Notes under the pieces: generated by a model
The model's input: the letters and a program-made list of their open reading frames with translations, nothing else
What the model was told of the DNA's origin: nothing
Database searches by the model: none
Position numbers and translations under genes: made by a program
Assembly (NCBI GenBank): GCA_037447655.1
Contig: JBBHKE010002273.1
Span: forward strand, 84,584-148,583
Direction: 5' to 3'
Source: Zygnema cylindricum
Taxonomy: Eukaryota; Streptophyta; Zygnematophyceae; Zygnematales; Zygnemataceae
DNA length: 64,000 bases
Shown here: piece by piece, positions 30,170 to 43,029 of the stretch
Numbering within the stretch: position 1 is the stretch's first letter
Layout of the letters: each line of letters starts with the position of its first letter

Positions 30170-32740
30170 TCACTGTAGCCCGTGGCCTTAGGCTAAAGTA
30201 GTAGCGTCCCAAACATACACCGCTAGGGTGGACCATAGAGAATCAAAGTGGTAAAATTAGAGAACGCAGAAGGCATAGATAGGTAGATTAGGGAGAGGCA
30301 AGTTTAGACAGCTTTGATTTCATTAATAAAATTATATCCACAAAGTAATTGTTACTCTGAACTTGCTGCTTCTCATAAAGCTGAATTATCCTCATAATGA
30401 CTAATCTTATTTATCTCTATGTACAAAGACTCATAATAAATGTCATGTCTAAATTCTTTGAAATCCATGAATTGTAATGTCTGTGTGAGATATCTCTATC
30501 TCTAATGCCTGGATGCGTTTTATCTGTATATGCTCACTAAGCCTTAAAATGTATTATACGAGTGGTTTTATCACATAATGCCACGTGTCTCAAATTAGCC
30601 ACAAAAAACCGCATTTCTTTTGTCATGGTTTTTGTACTTTTTGTCGTGGAATCGTCCGTCAAATTCCGCACGTGTGAGTCCGTGACGTCACATAAATAAT
30701 TCGTGTTGGTTCGTCCGTACCAAAATGTATCAAAGTGTATCGCCCGAGATTGCACAAATCTAGCGCTCCCACTCGATATCGTGGCAATACTCGTCGTTTG
30801 ATCTCGTCGTCCTCGATTTGATTTTTGACCGTTCCGTTCTCGCTAAAGTACACTCGATTCTTAATAGAATATTCTTGTTCATTTATGTACGGGTGGCTCG
30901 ATTGGGAATCGGCCAACTTAATGATATGAGATGATTTCAAACTCTCTTGAAATCTCGACCAGTGTGGACAAAAGTGGTCCCGCGAATCTTGGCCGTACAA
31001 TTACCTACCTAATTTGACACATTCTCAATCTTGATCGTACAATTTTTGAGGTATTTCATTCGCACGGCTGTCACCTGTTTTCGTCCGTCGATTCCATTAT
31101 AAATTGGAAAACCGATCATATCTTTGTAAATCATCGCATGACTTTGCTGAAGTCGTTTGGGTGCCACCTGCATTTGTGGCCCTTAGATCTCTATTTTTGC
31201 GGCGACGATTTGGTTTCGGAAGATTCCAATGAGTAACGTCGATTTTGTTTCGCGCCTTCGTCGCTCCTTGATTGTACTTGCATTGTACCTCATTGAACCT
31301 CTGTTGCCTCTATATGGAATGTGACATTCCACTCTGATTTTTTTCTATACATTCAAGTTAGAGTTAGCATCTGCTTCCCCCTCGCCTGTCATATGTTCTT
31401 TTCCAGTGTTCTTTTGACACCTACTGTTTGGCCTACTTGGCCCAGGCAATCACGAGATAAACACTAAGATAGATTCCAAATGTATGTATGGGAGAATAAG
31501 AGAGGAAGAGAGAGGATGAAATCACATCGACATTAGAATATACAAGATAGTTGTAATTCAGCGTTTATTAGAAAAGCTAGTCAAAGGGTCACTAAGCGAA
31601 AGCTAAGGTGAGACCCCAAAGAGATTACAACAAAGTTCGGATACTTATCATCCCTAATCTCAACTGAGACTAAAGCAAAGTTTTTAACTACTCTCTAATT
31701 AAATCTGTACGCTGAATGCCCTATTATTTGATTCTTTAAGCCTTAGCGAGATGCTTGTCTAACATGCCCATTTATCCCTTTTTGAATGCATCAATGGTGA
31801 TGTGCTTAATGGAGTGGTGGATTGCGGTCCAATGAGTAAATGGCATGTGTCTTAGTGTCCTCCGTATTCGTGTTCAATAAGGACGCTCGGTTTTTTCCTA
31901 TGTCACATGATTTCTAAGTCGATATTGTTACGTGTGACATATTGTCAAAGATCGGTACTGTATTCTTTTTTTCGATACATATTCAAATATCAGTTCGCTA
32001 AAATATCGCCAAAACTGATATATCGTTGATGGTATTACCAACCCAAATTGCCTTAAATTGTACGTCTCGGTGTAAATTAGTATTGCGTGAGTCGTACTTT
32101 TCAACATGCATATGATACATTTTCATGATAATGTTGACATTTCGTGGCGCCATGAGAACGGTAACCCGAATATATCAGCTTTTCGCATGTTATTTAGGCT
32201 CATTGTTAGCATGTTGGACGCATACCTTTTCATATTAGAACGTCTATATAAAAAAATCTCCAAAAATATTAAAATCACAACAATAATTGCTAATGTCAAT
32301 ATCTATCCGTTTTGCACAAAAAGACACAAATTTCTTACCATTTGTAAAAAGATGGTTGTGTTAAGCGGAACAACTTATGAATACAATGCAATAAAAGTTT
32401 TTGTATAGCGATGCATATGATTCATTTTCATGATAATGTTGGCATTCCGTGACGCAATGAGAATGGTTATCAGAAAATATGTGCTTTTACCAATTTTTGT
32501 CGTCTTCCCAAAAGAATTTAAGATTCCGACAACCACGTGGGCCATACGTGTGTGCTAAAGCTTCCACGTGATTACCTTGCAAGCTGCAAAATTCTAACCT
32601 CAAAGTTAGTCAACTGATTGACCGTCAATTTAAATTCAACGGTACCTAACTTGTACCAGTATGTACTTCAAATGTAAAATCTTTGACAATGTGACCTAAG
32701 TGACTGCGCGCAACCAAAATAGTGTATGATCAATTCCCTA
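30170..32740. other. Intergenic stretch, no gene recognised
   Basis: No conserved protein was seen. A block of about 85 bases at 32105-32190 (GCATATGATACATTTTCATG) is repeated directly at 32411-32495. A decayed copy of the LRR promoter block (AACCACGTGGGCCATACGTG) lies at about 32505-32580. Degenerate CGATAT-rich text near 31970-32030 may be an old relative of the 26207-26569 element. Confidence 0.45.
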
Positions 32741-32749
32741 AAATAACGT

Positions 32750-33855
32750 CGCCTGTTTTTGCAAGTGCTCATAGAAAGTCGCCGCCGGAAACTATTTGAA
32801 GTCCCAATTTTTGTCGTCTTATTTGGCAACCACATGAGCCGTGCGTGTGTGCTTAAGCTTCTACGTGGCTGCCTTTCAAGCAATTTCAGAATATACTCTA
32901 AGCGGCATAAAATACATCGAAAGCACATATGTTGTCGCACGTGTTGTCGGCACGTGTCTGCAACTGGCCGACCCCACCGCTAATCGCAATCGTATCCATA
33001 TTTCCGAACTACGATCTGTCGACGTGGTCACGTGACGCTGTACGGCAACCGTCAAGGCAGACGATACAGCATGCATTTTGGCACGTAGAGTTTAATTTTT
33101 ATTCGGTTCGCACGAATTCAAGTGAATCGTTTGGATCTAGATAAGTCGACTGACGAGTCGTACGGCGTACTTTTCAACTCGGCGTCGGACTGCGTCACAT
33201 TTCTTTTTGAATTGCCACGCTGGCATCGCCGACTTCGCCGGGATCGAACACAAGTTTCCGTACCATCGAAAGAGCCGCGCAAAAATCCATTAATCCGCTC
33301 TATTATCCAACAGAAACCTTCGAACATGGAAACTCGGTCCTAGTGTCTTTACTACAAATAGTCGCACTACTCGGCGTGTCGTTTCGTACGGCAGTACGGC
33401 GGCGCGACAGATGCGACCTGCGCGGGGCAGGTGTTTCCTGTCGCTGGCGTGACGTGACGCCTCACGCCATGCTCGTCGCCCGCACTACAAGCCAAGCGGC
33501 GACGACGAAAACCAACAGACTTTGAAAACGTTGAAAACTTCGAAAACTGAGAATCATGGACGAAACAGCAAATTCAGAAGAAATGGTACGGACCGCATAA
33601 CAGTACAGGAGCACTGGCGTGATTTGTACGATGATGTACGGACGCGATGCTGGTCGCGCTTATATATTCATACGGAGCCGATTCCATTCGCAAACCATTC
33701 CGCGCTCAGTCGACACTCCCTCGCACAAGCTTAGAGAAAGGGAGAGAGAGGGAGAGAGAGAGGGATAACTAGGAGGCGAGAGGGAGAGAGAGAAAAAGCG
33801 AGACCTAGAGCAAGAGCGCCAGAGCGAGGAAGAGAGAGAAGGAGAAAGAGTGGTG
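32750..33855 (+). promoter_or_regulatory. Promoter and 5' UTR of LRR gene 1, with G-boxes and TATA box
   Basis: The block recurs upstream of the other LRR genes (59525-60425 and about 60885-61920). It carries three perfect G-boxes (CACGTG at 32938-32943, 32951-32956 and 33029-33034). A TATA box TATATATT lies at 33661-33668, giving an expected transcription start near 33690, followed by a GA-rich leader up to the ATG. Conservation of the TATA region (CGCGCTTATATATTCAT) in all copies supports it. Confidence 0.7.
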
Positions 33856-36800
33856 ATGGCCCTACAAAAATCTTCCCAAAATGGAGGACTGTCAAGGTAA
33901 GCCTTTTATTTCAATGTTTACTTTATTTTTTTTCGGCTTTTAGTTCTAAATATTTTGGATTTTTCATTGTTACGATCTTCGAGCAACTGTTCAGTTTTCA
34001 AATTTTCCGTTTGCCGTTTTTTACTCCTTGCAGCTCCTTTTCCGTTCTGTTCCTCTTTTGTCTTTTTCTGGGAACACTGGCAGCAGAAGGAGCCAAAATG
34101 TCTTTGTCAGATAGTGAGTCTTTCATCCCTCTCCCTCCCTCCCCTCCCCTTCTTTCCACCCACCTATACTATCCACCATTATTCATCTACTCTCTTTATG
34201 GTCTTGATTAATTGACAATGTATTGTTAATGTTATTTCTATTGGTTTTTGTTTTTTCATTGTTCAAGTAATTTTTTTCCCAACTTGACATTTATTTGCAT
34301 AGAGAAGCTTAATTGTTGCTTTTCTTTTTGGTCTTTTCGTATTGGGAAAGCTGAGGTTTTCTTTAAAAAAAAAATTAATATAACACCTACATGAGACTAA
34401 ACTGGCAACCAAAGAGGATTTTTCTGGACAAAAGAGAAAGAAATGCTAGCAAAGCTTAAATTGTCGCAAAGCTGTCGTGTGGGATGACCCGTTTTTATTT
34501 TTTTTTCAACTTGAATGGCCTAATCTTTAGTTTTTGTAGAGTTCCGTCAATTTCCTTCTTTTATTTTACCTATTTTGCTGAAAAACATGCTTCCCGCCCA
34601 TTTTAGACGGTGACATTTGTCACAACCAGTTGTGATCTCTCTCTCTCTCTCAATCATTATCTGTCTCTCTCTTACTCACACACATTCTCACTCCGATTGG
34701 TCCTCTCACTCGACCTCTTACTTCTCGCTCTCTCTTGGCTTCCCTCTCATATCCTTCATCTCTCCTCTCGCTTACCTTCCACCCTCTTTCCTTTCCCCTC
34801 TCCTCTCTCTTTTTTTGCGAGTGCAGGAGTGGCTCTAATCAAGGTGAAGGAAGGATTTGGGATTCCGGTCTCCAAACCCAATTTGTTGAAATCTTGGTAT
34901 TTATCAAATGCGGATTGTTCAAAATGGTTTGGAGTTTCTTGTAATTCCGAAGGTCGAGTAGTGAACATGTAAGAATTCGTTTTTGATTTTTCGATATATT
35001 TTAATTTTATTTTATTCGTTGACCTCTTGGTTTAGTAGATCAATTATGAAAAGCTGGAATGGAGGTGCGACTGAAAGTGGAAATTGGAATTTGAATTTGA
35101 AACGGAAATTTTTAAAATTTGGAGCGCCTTTTGTCGGTCAACAGTTGGGACTTAATTATGTTTTTCTTTTAAATTTTTTATTTTTTCTCCGATTGACCGT
35201 CAAACACCATGCACAGGAATTTTGCGAGATGTCACAGTTTTGGTTTCATTTGTGTATAAAGTTTTTAGGCAAGTAATTTAAATATTTTTCATATGGCTAT
35301 TGTGATTTCTTGATTTGAAATGAAAACGTTTTTTTTTTTTTTTATATTTATCTTTCAGTAATTTCCCCAAATGAAAGTTTGTATTGTCCATCGGTTCTTG
35401 ATTCTATTTATTGGTTTTTTGGGTAGAACGTTAATCTTGCAGGATCTTCCAGGAACAATTTCGGGAGCAATTGGGAATATCACTTTTTTGAAAACCTTGT
35501 AAGTGAATTTCTTTCTCAATTTTTATTTTATTTTGTAGATTTTACAGCAACGAACTTAATATTTTGTGTTTGTATTCAGTTTGGGAAATGTAATTCGTCA
35601 TTCTTATTACGCAGTTTATGAAGTTGTCCGTGCTTTTTCTCAGATGTGTCAAATTTTAATGAAGTTTTTCCCTTTTTCACTACATAAAGTTAAAATGAGT
35701 GTTTTTTTGTTTTGGTTTTCGCCATATGGCTGCTTTCATACACAATGCACGTTCAAGCGTCAATGCAAAATATTTTTGAACTTTTTCTTTAATTTTGCTT
35801 CTCGAAATCGTAAAAGCGAAATATCCTAGAATTTGTATTTTCTTCTTTTGTTTGTTAATTGTTATTGTTCATTTTTTCCTTTCTGAATAAAAACAAAGGG
35901 TTATTCCTCTCAACCGTCTTCGTGGAGTCCTTCCCGCCACTATTGCTAACTTACAATACCTCGAAATTTTGTAAGATTTTTCTTTCCAGGTTTATTCATT
36001 TTTTATTTTTTAAAAAATCAATTATTTAGAAATGTATCACTAGAGCTTAGCGTGGTTGACAAAAGGAAAATGATCAATTGAAAAAACAGAAAAAAGAAAC
36101 TAGAAACAGGTCATTTCCAACACTCTCAAAATTCCCATCACTGTGATTGGCTTGTTATAGTTTCAGCATTAACTTTAGAAAACAATTCAAGAAAGACTAC
36201 ATCGAAAATGTTTATTAACACAAAATGCGATAAAAGATTGTCGGAGAATCGCCATTAAAACATTTGAACATTTATTTTTTCTCAAACAAAATTCATTCCA
36301 CACGTTGAACAACAAAAATCTCCTGCATATGTTTTAAACTCTTACGCATCATTATAATCCGATCTTATCTATAAACTTTCAGGGATGTTTCGGAACAAGA
36401 AGGTTCCCTTGGAGGTCCGATTCCGATCGGCATCGGAAAATTGCGCCATTTGAAAGAGTTGTGAGTTGAATGCATATTTTTAATAGAATCAATGATTGCG
36501 GTGATGACAATAGCAACCATATCATTAATCCGTTTAGATAATGACAGTGTATACCAATTGTGTTTATGGATATTCAATTGGTTTTTTTATTTTGTGCGCA
36601 TAATGCATGCATATTATTTATGCATGAGCGTGTAATGTTTTCCAAACATATATTTCAATTAACCTTATATTCTGTTTTTCTTACTCATTTAATCGAATAA
36701 TTATGAATTTTGAGGCGTCTTTTGATTTGTGATAAAGTGTGATTCAGGAAGGATATGAAACTACAGGAAAAAAAATACAATAAACGAGCACAAAAAAGCG

Positions 36801-38409
36801 TAGATACTTACCTCACTTCATTCTCTTCGAATAACACACGTGACATCGAAGCTTTTCGTTCACTTATTATTATTATTTTTATTTTTTTGCTTATAACTCT
36901 GTTTCTTTTGCTTCTATTTGAAAAATGAGATTTCCATCAATATTATGACTTAACACTACATTTTTTATCATTTCCAGGTCTTTGGCATACAATAAATTCA
37001 ATGGAACCATTCCAAATTCCATCGGAGGACTCACCAGACTCACATCTTTGTAAGAATTTTTTTGTCTTTGTATTTTTCTGGCTGAATTTATGCTATTATC
37101 GTTTCAGATGTTATTTTTTTTTGTCGTTTGGTGCTTAACTCCTGGCTGCTTAACATATTAAAACGTATTTCTTTTGTTGTTTTAAGTAAGATGTCAAAAC
37201 TTTTGTGCTCGTGTTCAATATCATCTTATGAACATATAAAGTATACATACGCATGTATTGCGCATAGATGTTTGAGGAAACAACAAATTCATGGTATATA
37301 TGTACACAAAGCACGTATGGTATTCAAGCAAATAACATCTCCATGGTATATAAACATGCATAATGCACGTATGAGTTTTTGAAGTAGTCTACGGATTTGT
37401 TGGAGTTTGCAGGAGGTTGCAGTACAACAAATTTGGAGGACGCATTCCGACCTCGATCAAAAATCTGAAGCGTTTACAACAATTGTGAGTTTTAAATTCA
37501 TGCCCGAAAAATTGTAGGTTGATCTTATGGTTTTTTTATTTTATTCAAGATCAGAATGATGTAAAACTTCTAAAAAACCGAAAAAACCACTCGTTTAAAG
37601 CCCTTATATATCCCAAAAGCCTCAAGTAGCCTTATAAGTCAGACCACACTATTGTTCGATGTCAAAGTGGTTTCTTGAAAACGTAGCCGAGTAGAATCGT
37701 ACGAAAATTGTCCACGTTAGATCATTTTTTGTTTTTTCTAAACATTATTTCATCTGTCCACATTGGTTATTGTGATTATCGGAGACAAAAGCTACGATGA
37801 CATATCTATATATTCCGTAAGAATTGTTCCAACATTCGGAATCGACTGATTGCATTAGTTCAACACTGATTATCGTGAACGGCGGAGCTCAATGCCAAAA
37901 TGACTTGCGTGCCGTCCCCATAATAATTGTCCCAATATTTAAATTCAAATGGTTTCACTTGTGTTAAACTTGGCGGCATAACTCACACAACTTTTTTCAT
38001 GAATGGTGGAGTTTTGTTCTTAAATGGGAGAATATGCGAGTTAATTTCTCCCTTAATGGTTCATTTTGTGTTTAAATTGTCAATGCAATCCGCACTAATT
38101 TTAGCGACAATCTAACCTAGCTCAATTTTTTCCAATTTATTTTCTAGATTTATCTTCAACAACTATTTCACGGGATCCCTAGTCATCGATGCGGATTTCT
38201 CGTCCACTTTGGGAGTAGTCATCATGGACAACTATTTTACGGGCCCGATCAAAGTCACCCGTAAAGGAAAACCGTTCTGCACGAACCTTGTAAAAAACTG
38301 TTTGTTTTCCCAAAATACGACCAAAGTGTGCAGAACCGTTCAGCCCCAACGAACGGTCCACGAGTGCAACAATTTTTGCATCAAGTACGGCACGTGCAAC
38401 AAAAATTAA
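33856..38409 (+). CDS. Secreted leucine-rich-repeat protein, array copy 1
   Basis: Exons: 33856-33896, 34034-34113, 34827-34968, 35427-35498, 35899-35970, 36383-36460, 36978-37049, 37413-37484, 38148-38409; 296 residues, all joins in phase. Exons 1-2 encode a signal peptide with core SFSVLFLFCLFLGTLAAEGA. Exon 3 is a plant LRR N-terminal cap (ALIKVKEGF, LLKSWYLSNADCSKWFGVSC). Exons 4-8 are each one LRR of 24-26 residues in phase 2, with the plant consensus G-x-I-P (for example YNKFNGTIPNSIGGLTRL). Exon 9 gives one to two more LRRs (NNYFTGSL, DNYFTGPI) and a cap with cysteines 254, 261, 271, 283, 287 and 293. There is no membrane span or kinase, so it should be secreted to the cell wall. Ligand and role are unknown; LRR proteins of this size often act in recognition or wall functions. 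The reading frame continues open for 44 codons after the TAA. Confidence 0.88.
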
Positions 38410-38544
38410 AAGCTGGCGTGGAAACGCAACGGCGGTGAGTCCCCCATCCGGTATAAAGTTTTGGAGGTTGTGATCGAGAACGAGGCAAAAGGATTAGAAG
38501 CTACAAAAAAAGTAGTCGAAGCCATTGCAAAGGAAGCGCTATGA
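38410..38544 (+). other. In-frame open extension after the LRR gene 1 stop
   Basis: After the TAA, 44 sense codons follow in the same frame to a TGA at 38542-38544. The conceptual peptide is charged and helix-prone (EVVIENEAKGLEATKKVVEA). A good splice-donor sequence (GCGGTGAGTC) lies inside it at about 38434. It may be a former C-terminus lost through a premature stop, a readthrough extension, or chance. Confidence 0.35.
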
Positions 38545-38549
38545 ATAAA
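38544..38549 (+). terminator. Polyadenylation signal of LRR gene 1 (AATAAA)
   Basis: AATAAA lies 135 bases after the stop, with a second AATAAA about 50 bases on (near 38595). Plant polyadenylation signals are loose, so the site is tentative. Confidence 0.4.
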
Positions 38550-38599
38550 AAGAAATGCAAGGAGAGGATTCCATTGAAGGCTTCAATATGTTCCAATAA

Positions 38600-40520
38600 A
38601 AATTCCATAACCCATAGGATTTAATATGGGCGAAGAGATAAGGCACAATCTAGGCGGCAAATGAATTCAAACATGGAGGTCAACTGCTTTACCTCACCAC
38701 TGCCGCTTAACAAAACAATGATAGACAAAAGGCATAGGATCACGATGAAATCGTAACTAAACAAAAAAATAGATGTTTTTTGTTCTTTATTTCAAACGTA
38801 TGCTTTGATTCTCCCAGTAGCATGATAATTTGACTTGAATTTGAAGACGCCATCTCCATTTTCTTGTGTAGTTTCCGCAAATTCAAACGACGATATCTCC
38901 AATCCACTCAAAACTCATCTTCCTGAATATTCTCTAACATTTTCAATTCGTCAAGTTTTTAAGCATCTTTAAGCTTTATCATTCAATACTGATATAATTC
39001 TACACGTTTTGGCATTTTTTGCAGCTTGAGGATTGAAACGTGAAAACATTAACATCATAAAAAAATGAACGGTCGATATTTCTTGGAGGGAACGGCAAGA
39101 TAATGGAACTTTTGTGCAGCTATACAAAAATAGTGTGGGATAATTATCATAACTTTTTGGATTTTTTTATTCTTTTGCTTTTGAAACCTTGATTAAAGGT
39201 TGTCGTTTAATTTTTTGGTACAGTTTTTCCATTGGTAATTTTTACTTTTTCTTATGAGGGGTACATTCAGTCCCACTCAATTATTGGGCGGACTTTTTTA
39301 TTATATTTTTCTAGAGAATTTCTGGTTGTTATTTTGAGACTATTTTTCTGTCTACTTTTTAAAAATGAGACGTAAAGGGAAAAATGTGGAGTATAGCACG
39401 ATGTGCAATTTCTTTTTACCACACATGTAAACGTGTTTTCATTTTGGACATATACTATCTTTAATGGTGAAAGCCAACTCCTCTGTATTTTTCGTTGTTC
39501 TTTTGTTGAGTTTATTTGCGTTAATATTCTGACCGCTATAACTTTGCAATTAAAACTTGATCCAAAAAGATTTTAACATGCAGTAGAAAACAACTGTCTA
39601 GCCACAAACGAATTGGCAACAATTGAATAGAGACACCTTAGTGGTGGTTATCATTTATAGTTGGCTAATTGTTTCTATAACACCCATCTTCTTATGGATA
39701 TTTCTTGGCTATGTTTTACCCCGGTCCAGTTTTTATTTTTTTGTGACACATAACATTTTAGAAAACGCTGACAGTCATAAATGTGTGAAAATAACGTAGA
39801 AGTAATTATTGGAAGACAATTTTTTTATCTCAATCAAATTTGCATAAAAAAAATTTAAAAATCGAAAATATTTTTCACAAAGTTGGACATGCTGAGCGTA
39901 TAGACTTCAAACCCTCCAAATCTGTATAATTCTTATGTGACTTGTTCGATAATTCAAATGATGAGATATCTATTACCAAGTCGTACGTATTTATCATTTT
40001 AGTGAGATTCTGGCCATATATTTTATGTAAAGATATTTGCAATTTCACTAGTACTACGAAATTGCATCGTCACAAAATCATCAACGATTTCGATAACGTA
40101 ACGTTAAATCTTTTATTGCCTCGGTTGTGTAGATGTTCTCATGTAACATTATTTTTAGTGCGGTGTGTACAAATGGCATTTGGTCATTTGATCGCCTCTT
40201 AGTTCTTTTTGTTTGGTATAGATATAAATAGCTTCGGACAAAAATGCAAACATTACCATTCACAAACAAATTGGAAGCTTGGAATCTTACATTCAGAAAT
40301 TTGTTTTAGTTATGAATATTGTTCATCATTACATTTTGTAAACCGTTCAATATAATGGAATCAACTTTTCTGAATGACTACCTATTCTATAATTTGCTAC
40401 ATGCGAATGCAATATTTCTCTCCACCTATACTTGTGCCCTATTCTATTTTTTGACTTATGGAGGGCCTTGCTTCAGCAAATCTTGTCATCATGTTTGAGG
40501 TCCGTAGCCTGAAGGATTCT
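38600..40520. other. Intergenic part of array unit 1, no gene
   Basis: AT-rich with no recognisable frame. Matches 51605-53525 in unit 2. Identity is very high to about 39150 and falls visibly after that. Confidence 0.6.
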
Positions 40521-40534
40521 CCTAGTTGTTCGAA

Positions 40535-40800
40535 ATGGTTGATCAAGAAAGAAATGTTATAAACCAACTTGGCGCCCTTGATAAATTTGAATGCTCAAAT
40601 AATCGGTTCTGGAGGCGTCGGGCCCAAGCGGCCCTTTAGGAGTGGAATTGCTTAGGGATTGTTACCCAAGCAAATACGCGTCCAATCCTTGTAACCACAA
40701 ACAACGTGAAGGAGGATGAGAAAAAAAAGATGAAAGGTTGGGGCAGAAGGGAGAGCAGAGTCAATAAATGTAAGACTTGTAGCCTCGCCTTAAAATGTAG
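40535..40800 (+). pseudogene. Copia gag-like fragment, unit 1
   Basis: An ATG frame reads VINQLGALDKFECSNNRFWRR, which fits the L-x-K-F-x-G-x-N-Y-x-x-W core that opens copia gags, and stops at TAG 40637. The frame after the stop continues with NNVKEDEKKKMKGW, also gag-like. It is a short relic shared with unit 2. Confidence 0.6.
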
Positions 40801-41429
40801 ACGACACACAAACCCTTAAGCATGATGTAACGAATCAAACTTGGTAAGACACTTATGACGATTGTCCATCAAGATGGGACATGGATGGAGGCGTATACCT
40901 CCTAGTACGCTAACCTTTTGGCCGAAGCTGACGCGGTCACCTTCAACCTCTATTCAAACACCAAAATTACGCTTCTCATTTCCCTCTGCCAATCACATAT
41001 ATACCCGTACTTAGTATACCAAGATTGGAGATCGCTAAAGGCATATACATCCCATCAAGCAAACGTCTTGACCGAAGCCGTGAATAAATTTTCCATAATT
41101 TGGAAGGCCAGCCCCTTTCACGTTTTACGCCTTTAAAATAGTCTTTTCGGAGATTCGAACAACGCATCTACCACGAAATGATAATTTTGTTGGGACCGTC
41201 ACACACATAGACAACAAGCTCAACGATGTTTTCCCTATTTTTACCCTTTCGCCAAAAAAAACCCGCGGACAACAAAAACGAAGGGTGTTTTTATATGCTT
41301 ACACATGCAACAACATAATGCCACAAGCCTAAGAGCAACATCAAACTGACTATAATTAGCAAGGCAACATCAAACAAGAGCATCGACACCATAAATAAAA
41401 ATATTACATGACAAATGTTTTGGTCACTT

Positions 41430-41860
41430 CACATATAAATGAGAGTCAAAGTGCAGGTGAGAGTGAAGTTGAGAGTGGGAGCGAGATGTGACAAGGAACA
41501 AGATTGAGAGTGAGACTAAAACTACAAGTAAGGGTAAAAATGAAAGTGTGCCCGAATTTGACAAAAAATGTGAGTGGGCAAAGTAATAATGATGTGAGAG
41601 TAAAGAGTGTTGGAAGGGGCGTTGGTAAGTGAGAGAGTGAGAGAGAGAAGAGAGTTTAAACGAGGTTCTCAATGAGATCGATAATAAGTGTTTGGTGAGA
41701 ATGATAGTGAGAGTGAAAGTTGGCAGTGAGAGTGAGAGAGAGTGAGTGAGGGTGAGGGTAAGTGTTAGACCAAGAGTGGTCATATGGACCACAAGTGAGA
41801 ATGATTGTGAGTGCACAATTGCAAATAAAGGTAAGTGAGAGAGGCGTGAGGTTAAGGGTG
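41430..41860 (+). repeat. GA-rich degenerate repeat (GTGAGAGTGA), unit 1
   Basis: About 430 bases built from GTGAGAGTGA-like phrases. The 130-codon minus-strand frame here (Leu/Thr/Ser/His rich) is a by-product of the composition. Counterpart at 54440-54870. Confidence 0.8.
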
Positions 41861-42691
41861 AAATTGAAAGTGGGAGTTGTTGGTTTGAAGCAACCGGCGC
41901 CTAAGAGGAAGAAGAAGAAGCACCAGCAGTTGCCATAATAATGAATTACACAAAAAGGAAACTCTCACGAAATCCCACAAAAGACCGACTTCACAACGAA
42001 GCCCCAAGCAAACCAGACACACCCTAGATGTGCAAATTTGCCACAATGTAAAATATAGCACAAAGAAAAAACATGCAAAATTTCACAAGGTTCTGCCCAA
42101 AGATCACAATGATATTATAAATCAAAACTCAAAATAATAACTCCTTCGCAGTTTTGCATACAAGGAATCCTACACTCCAAAATATTCTAAGTCCTACATA
42201 TACAAGTGAGCCAACAACTGATCACGTTGTACCACAATTACCGTGGTCCATCGGTACACTAATCTTTATCAAAGCAAAACCCTGCCGTCAACCATACACA
42301 AATATATACATTAACCTAAGAACAAATAACCGCAAAAATGAAATAGCATGCGGTCAAAGTTCGTTTGCTGTTATGACAACGTAGTCAATGTTTATTTCCC
42401 AAAAAATGACGGCAGACTTTGTCCGCCTTCCGCGTATTTTTTCATCACCGAAGATGAACCTCCACGTGTAAATCCACTCCTCAAATGAAACTGTTCTTCT
42501 TCGTCCATAACAACCAATCTTGACTTCCTCACGGACTGACACATGTGCGTGAAGTGTACCCAATCTGCGTACTCCTTTCAGAGTTACATACAACACTAAA
42601 TCTTGTCTACAACAATTCATGCTACAACCAAAATGACTAAGTCTGAATTATATTTCTTTCACAAACTGCTATGGTTGCGGTGTGCGACCAG

Positions 42692-42950
42692 AGCAGCATG
42701 GCAGTTAGCAATGCAGCCTAGGAACGAAGCATGCCAGCATCGCAACGCAGCATGACGGTATAGCAACGAGAAAACATGGCAGCATAGCAATGCGGCCTTG
42801 GAACGCAGCATGGCAGCATAGCAACGGAGCATGACAGTATAGCAACGAGAGAGCATGGCAGCATAACAATGCAGCCTAGGAACGCAGCATGGCAGCATAG
42901 CAACGGAGCATGATATTATAGCAACGAGACAGCATGGCAGCATAGTAACT
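42692..42950 (+). repeat. GCAGCATAGCAAC minisatellite, unit 1 (long allele)
   Basis: About 259 bases of tandem units mixing GCATGGCAGCATAGCAAC and GGAACGCAGCATGGCAG with CGAGAGAGCAT-like spacers. The minus-strand frame of Met/Leu/Cys repeats is an artefact. The counterpart in unit 2 is about half as long. Confidence 0.9.
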
Positions 42951-43029
42951 CAATATAGAGAGAGGAATAAAGGTTTCCAAAAATCAAGGCTCCCGTAAAG
43001 CTTTAGACTCTCTCAGCCAATGAGTCCAC

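Noticed and set aside
33003-33525. Short frames in the LRR promoter block conserved among copies (for example MLSHVLSARVCNWP)
   Set aside because: They are conserved because the DNA is duplicated; frames differ at their ends between copies and overlap the G-box and TATA region.
41424-42061. Minus-strand frames of Leu/Thr/Ser/His or Leu/Cys repeats
   Set aside because: By-products of the GTGAGAGTGA repeat and neighbouring low-complexity DNA, and not kept intact between array units.
42659-42943. Minus-strand Cys-rich frame (MLPCC, YAAML repeats) resembling a small secreted peptide
   Set aside because: It is the translation of the GCAGCATAGCAAC minisatellite and shrinks with it in unit 2.
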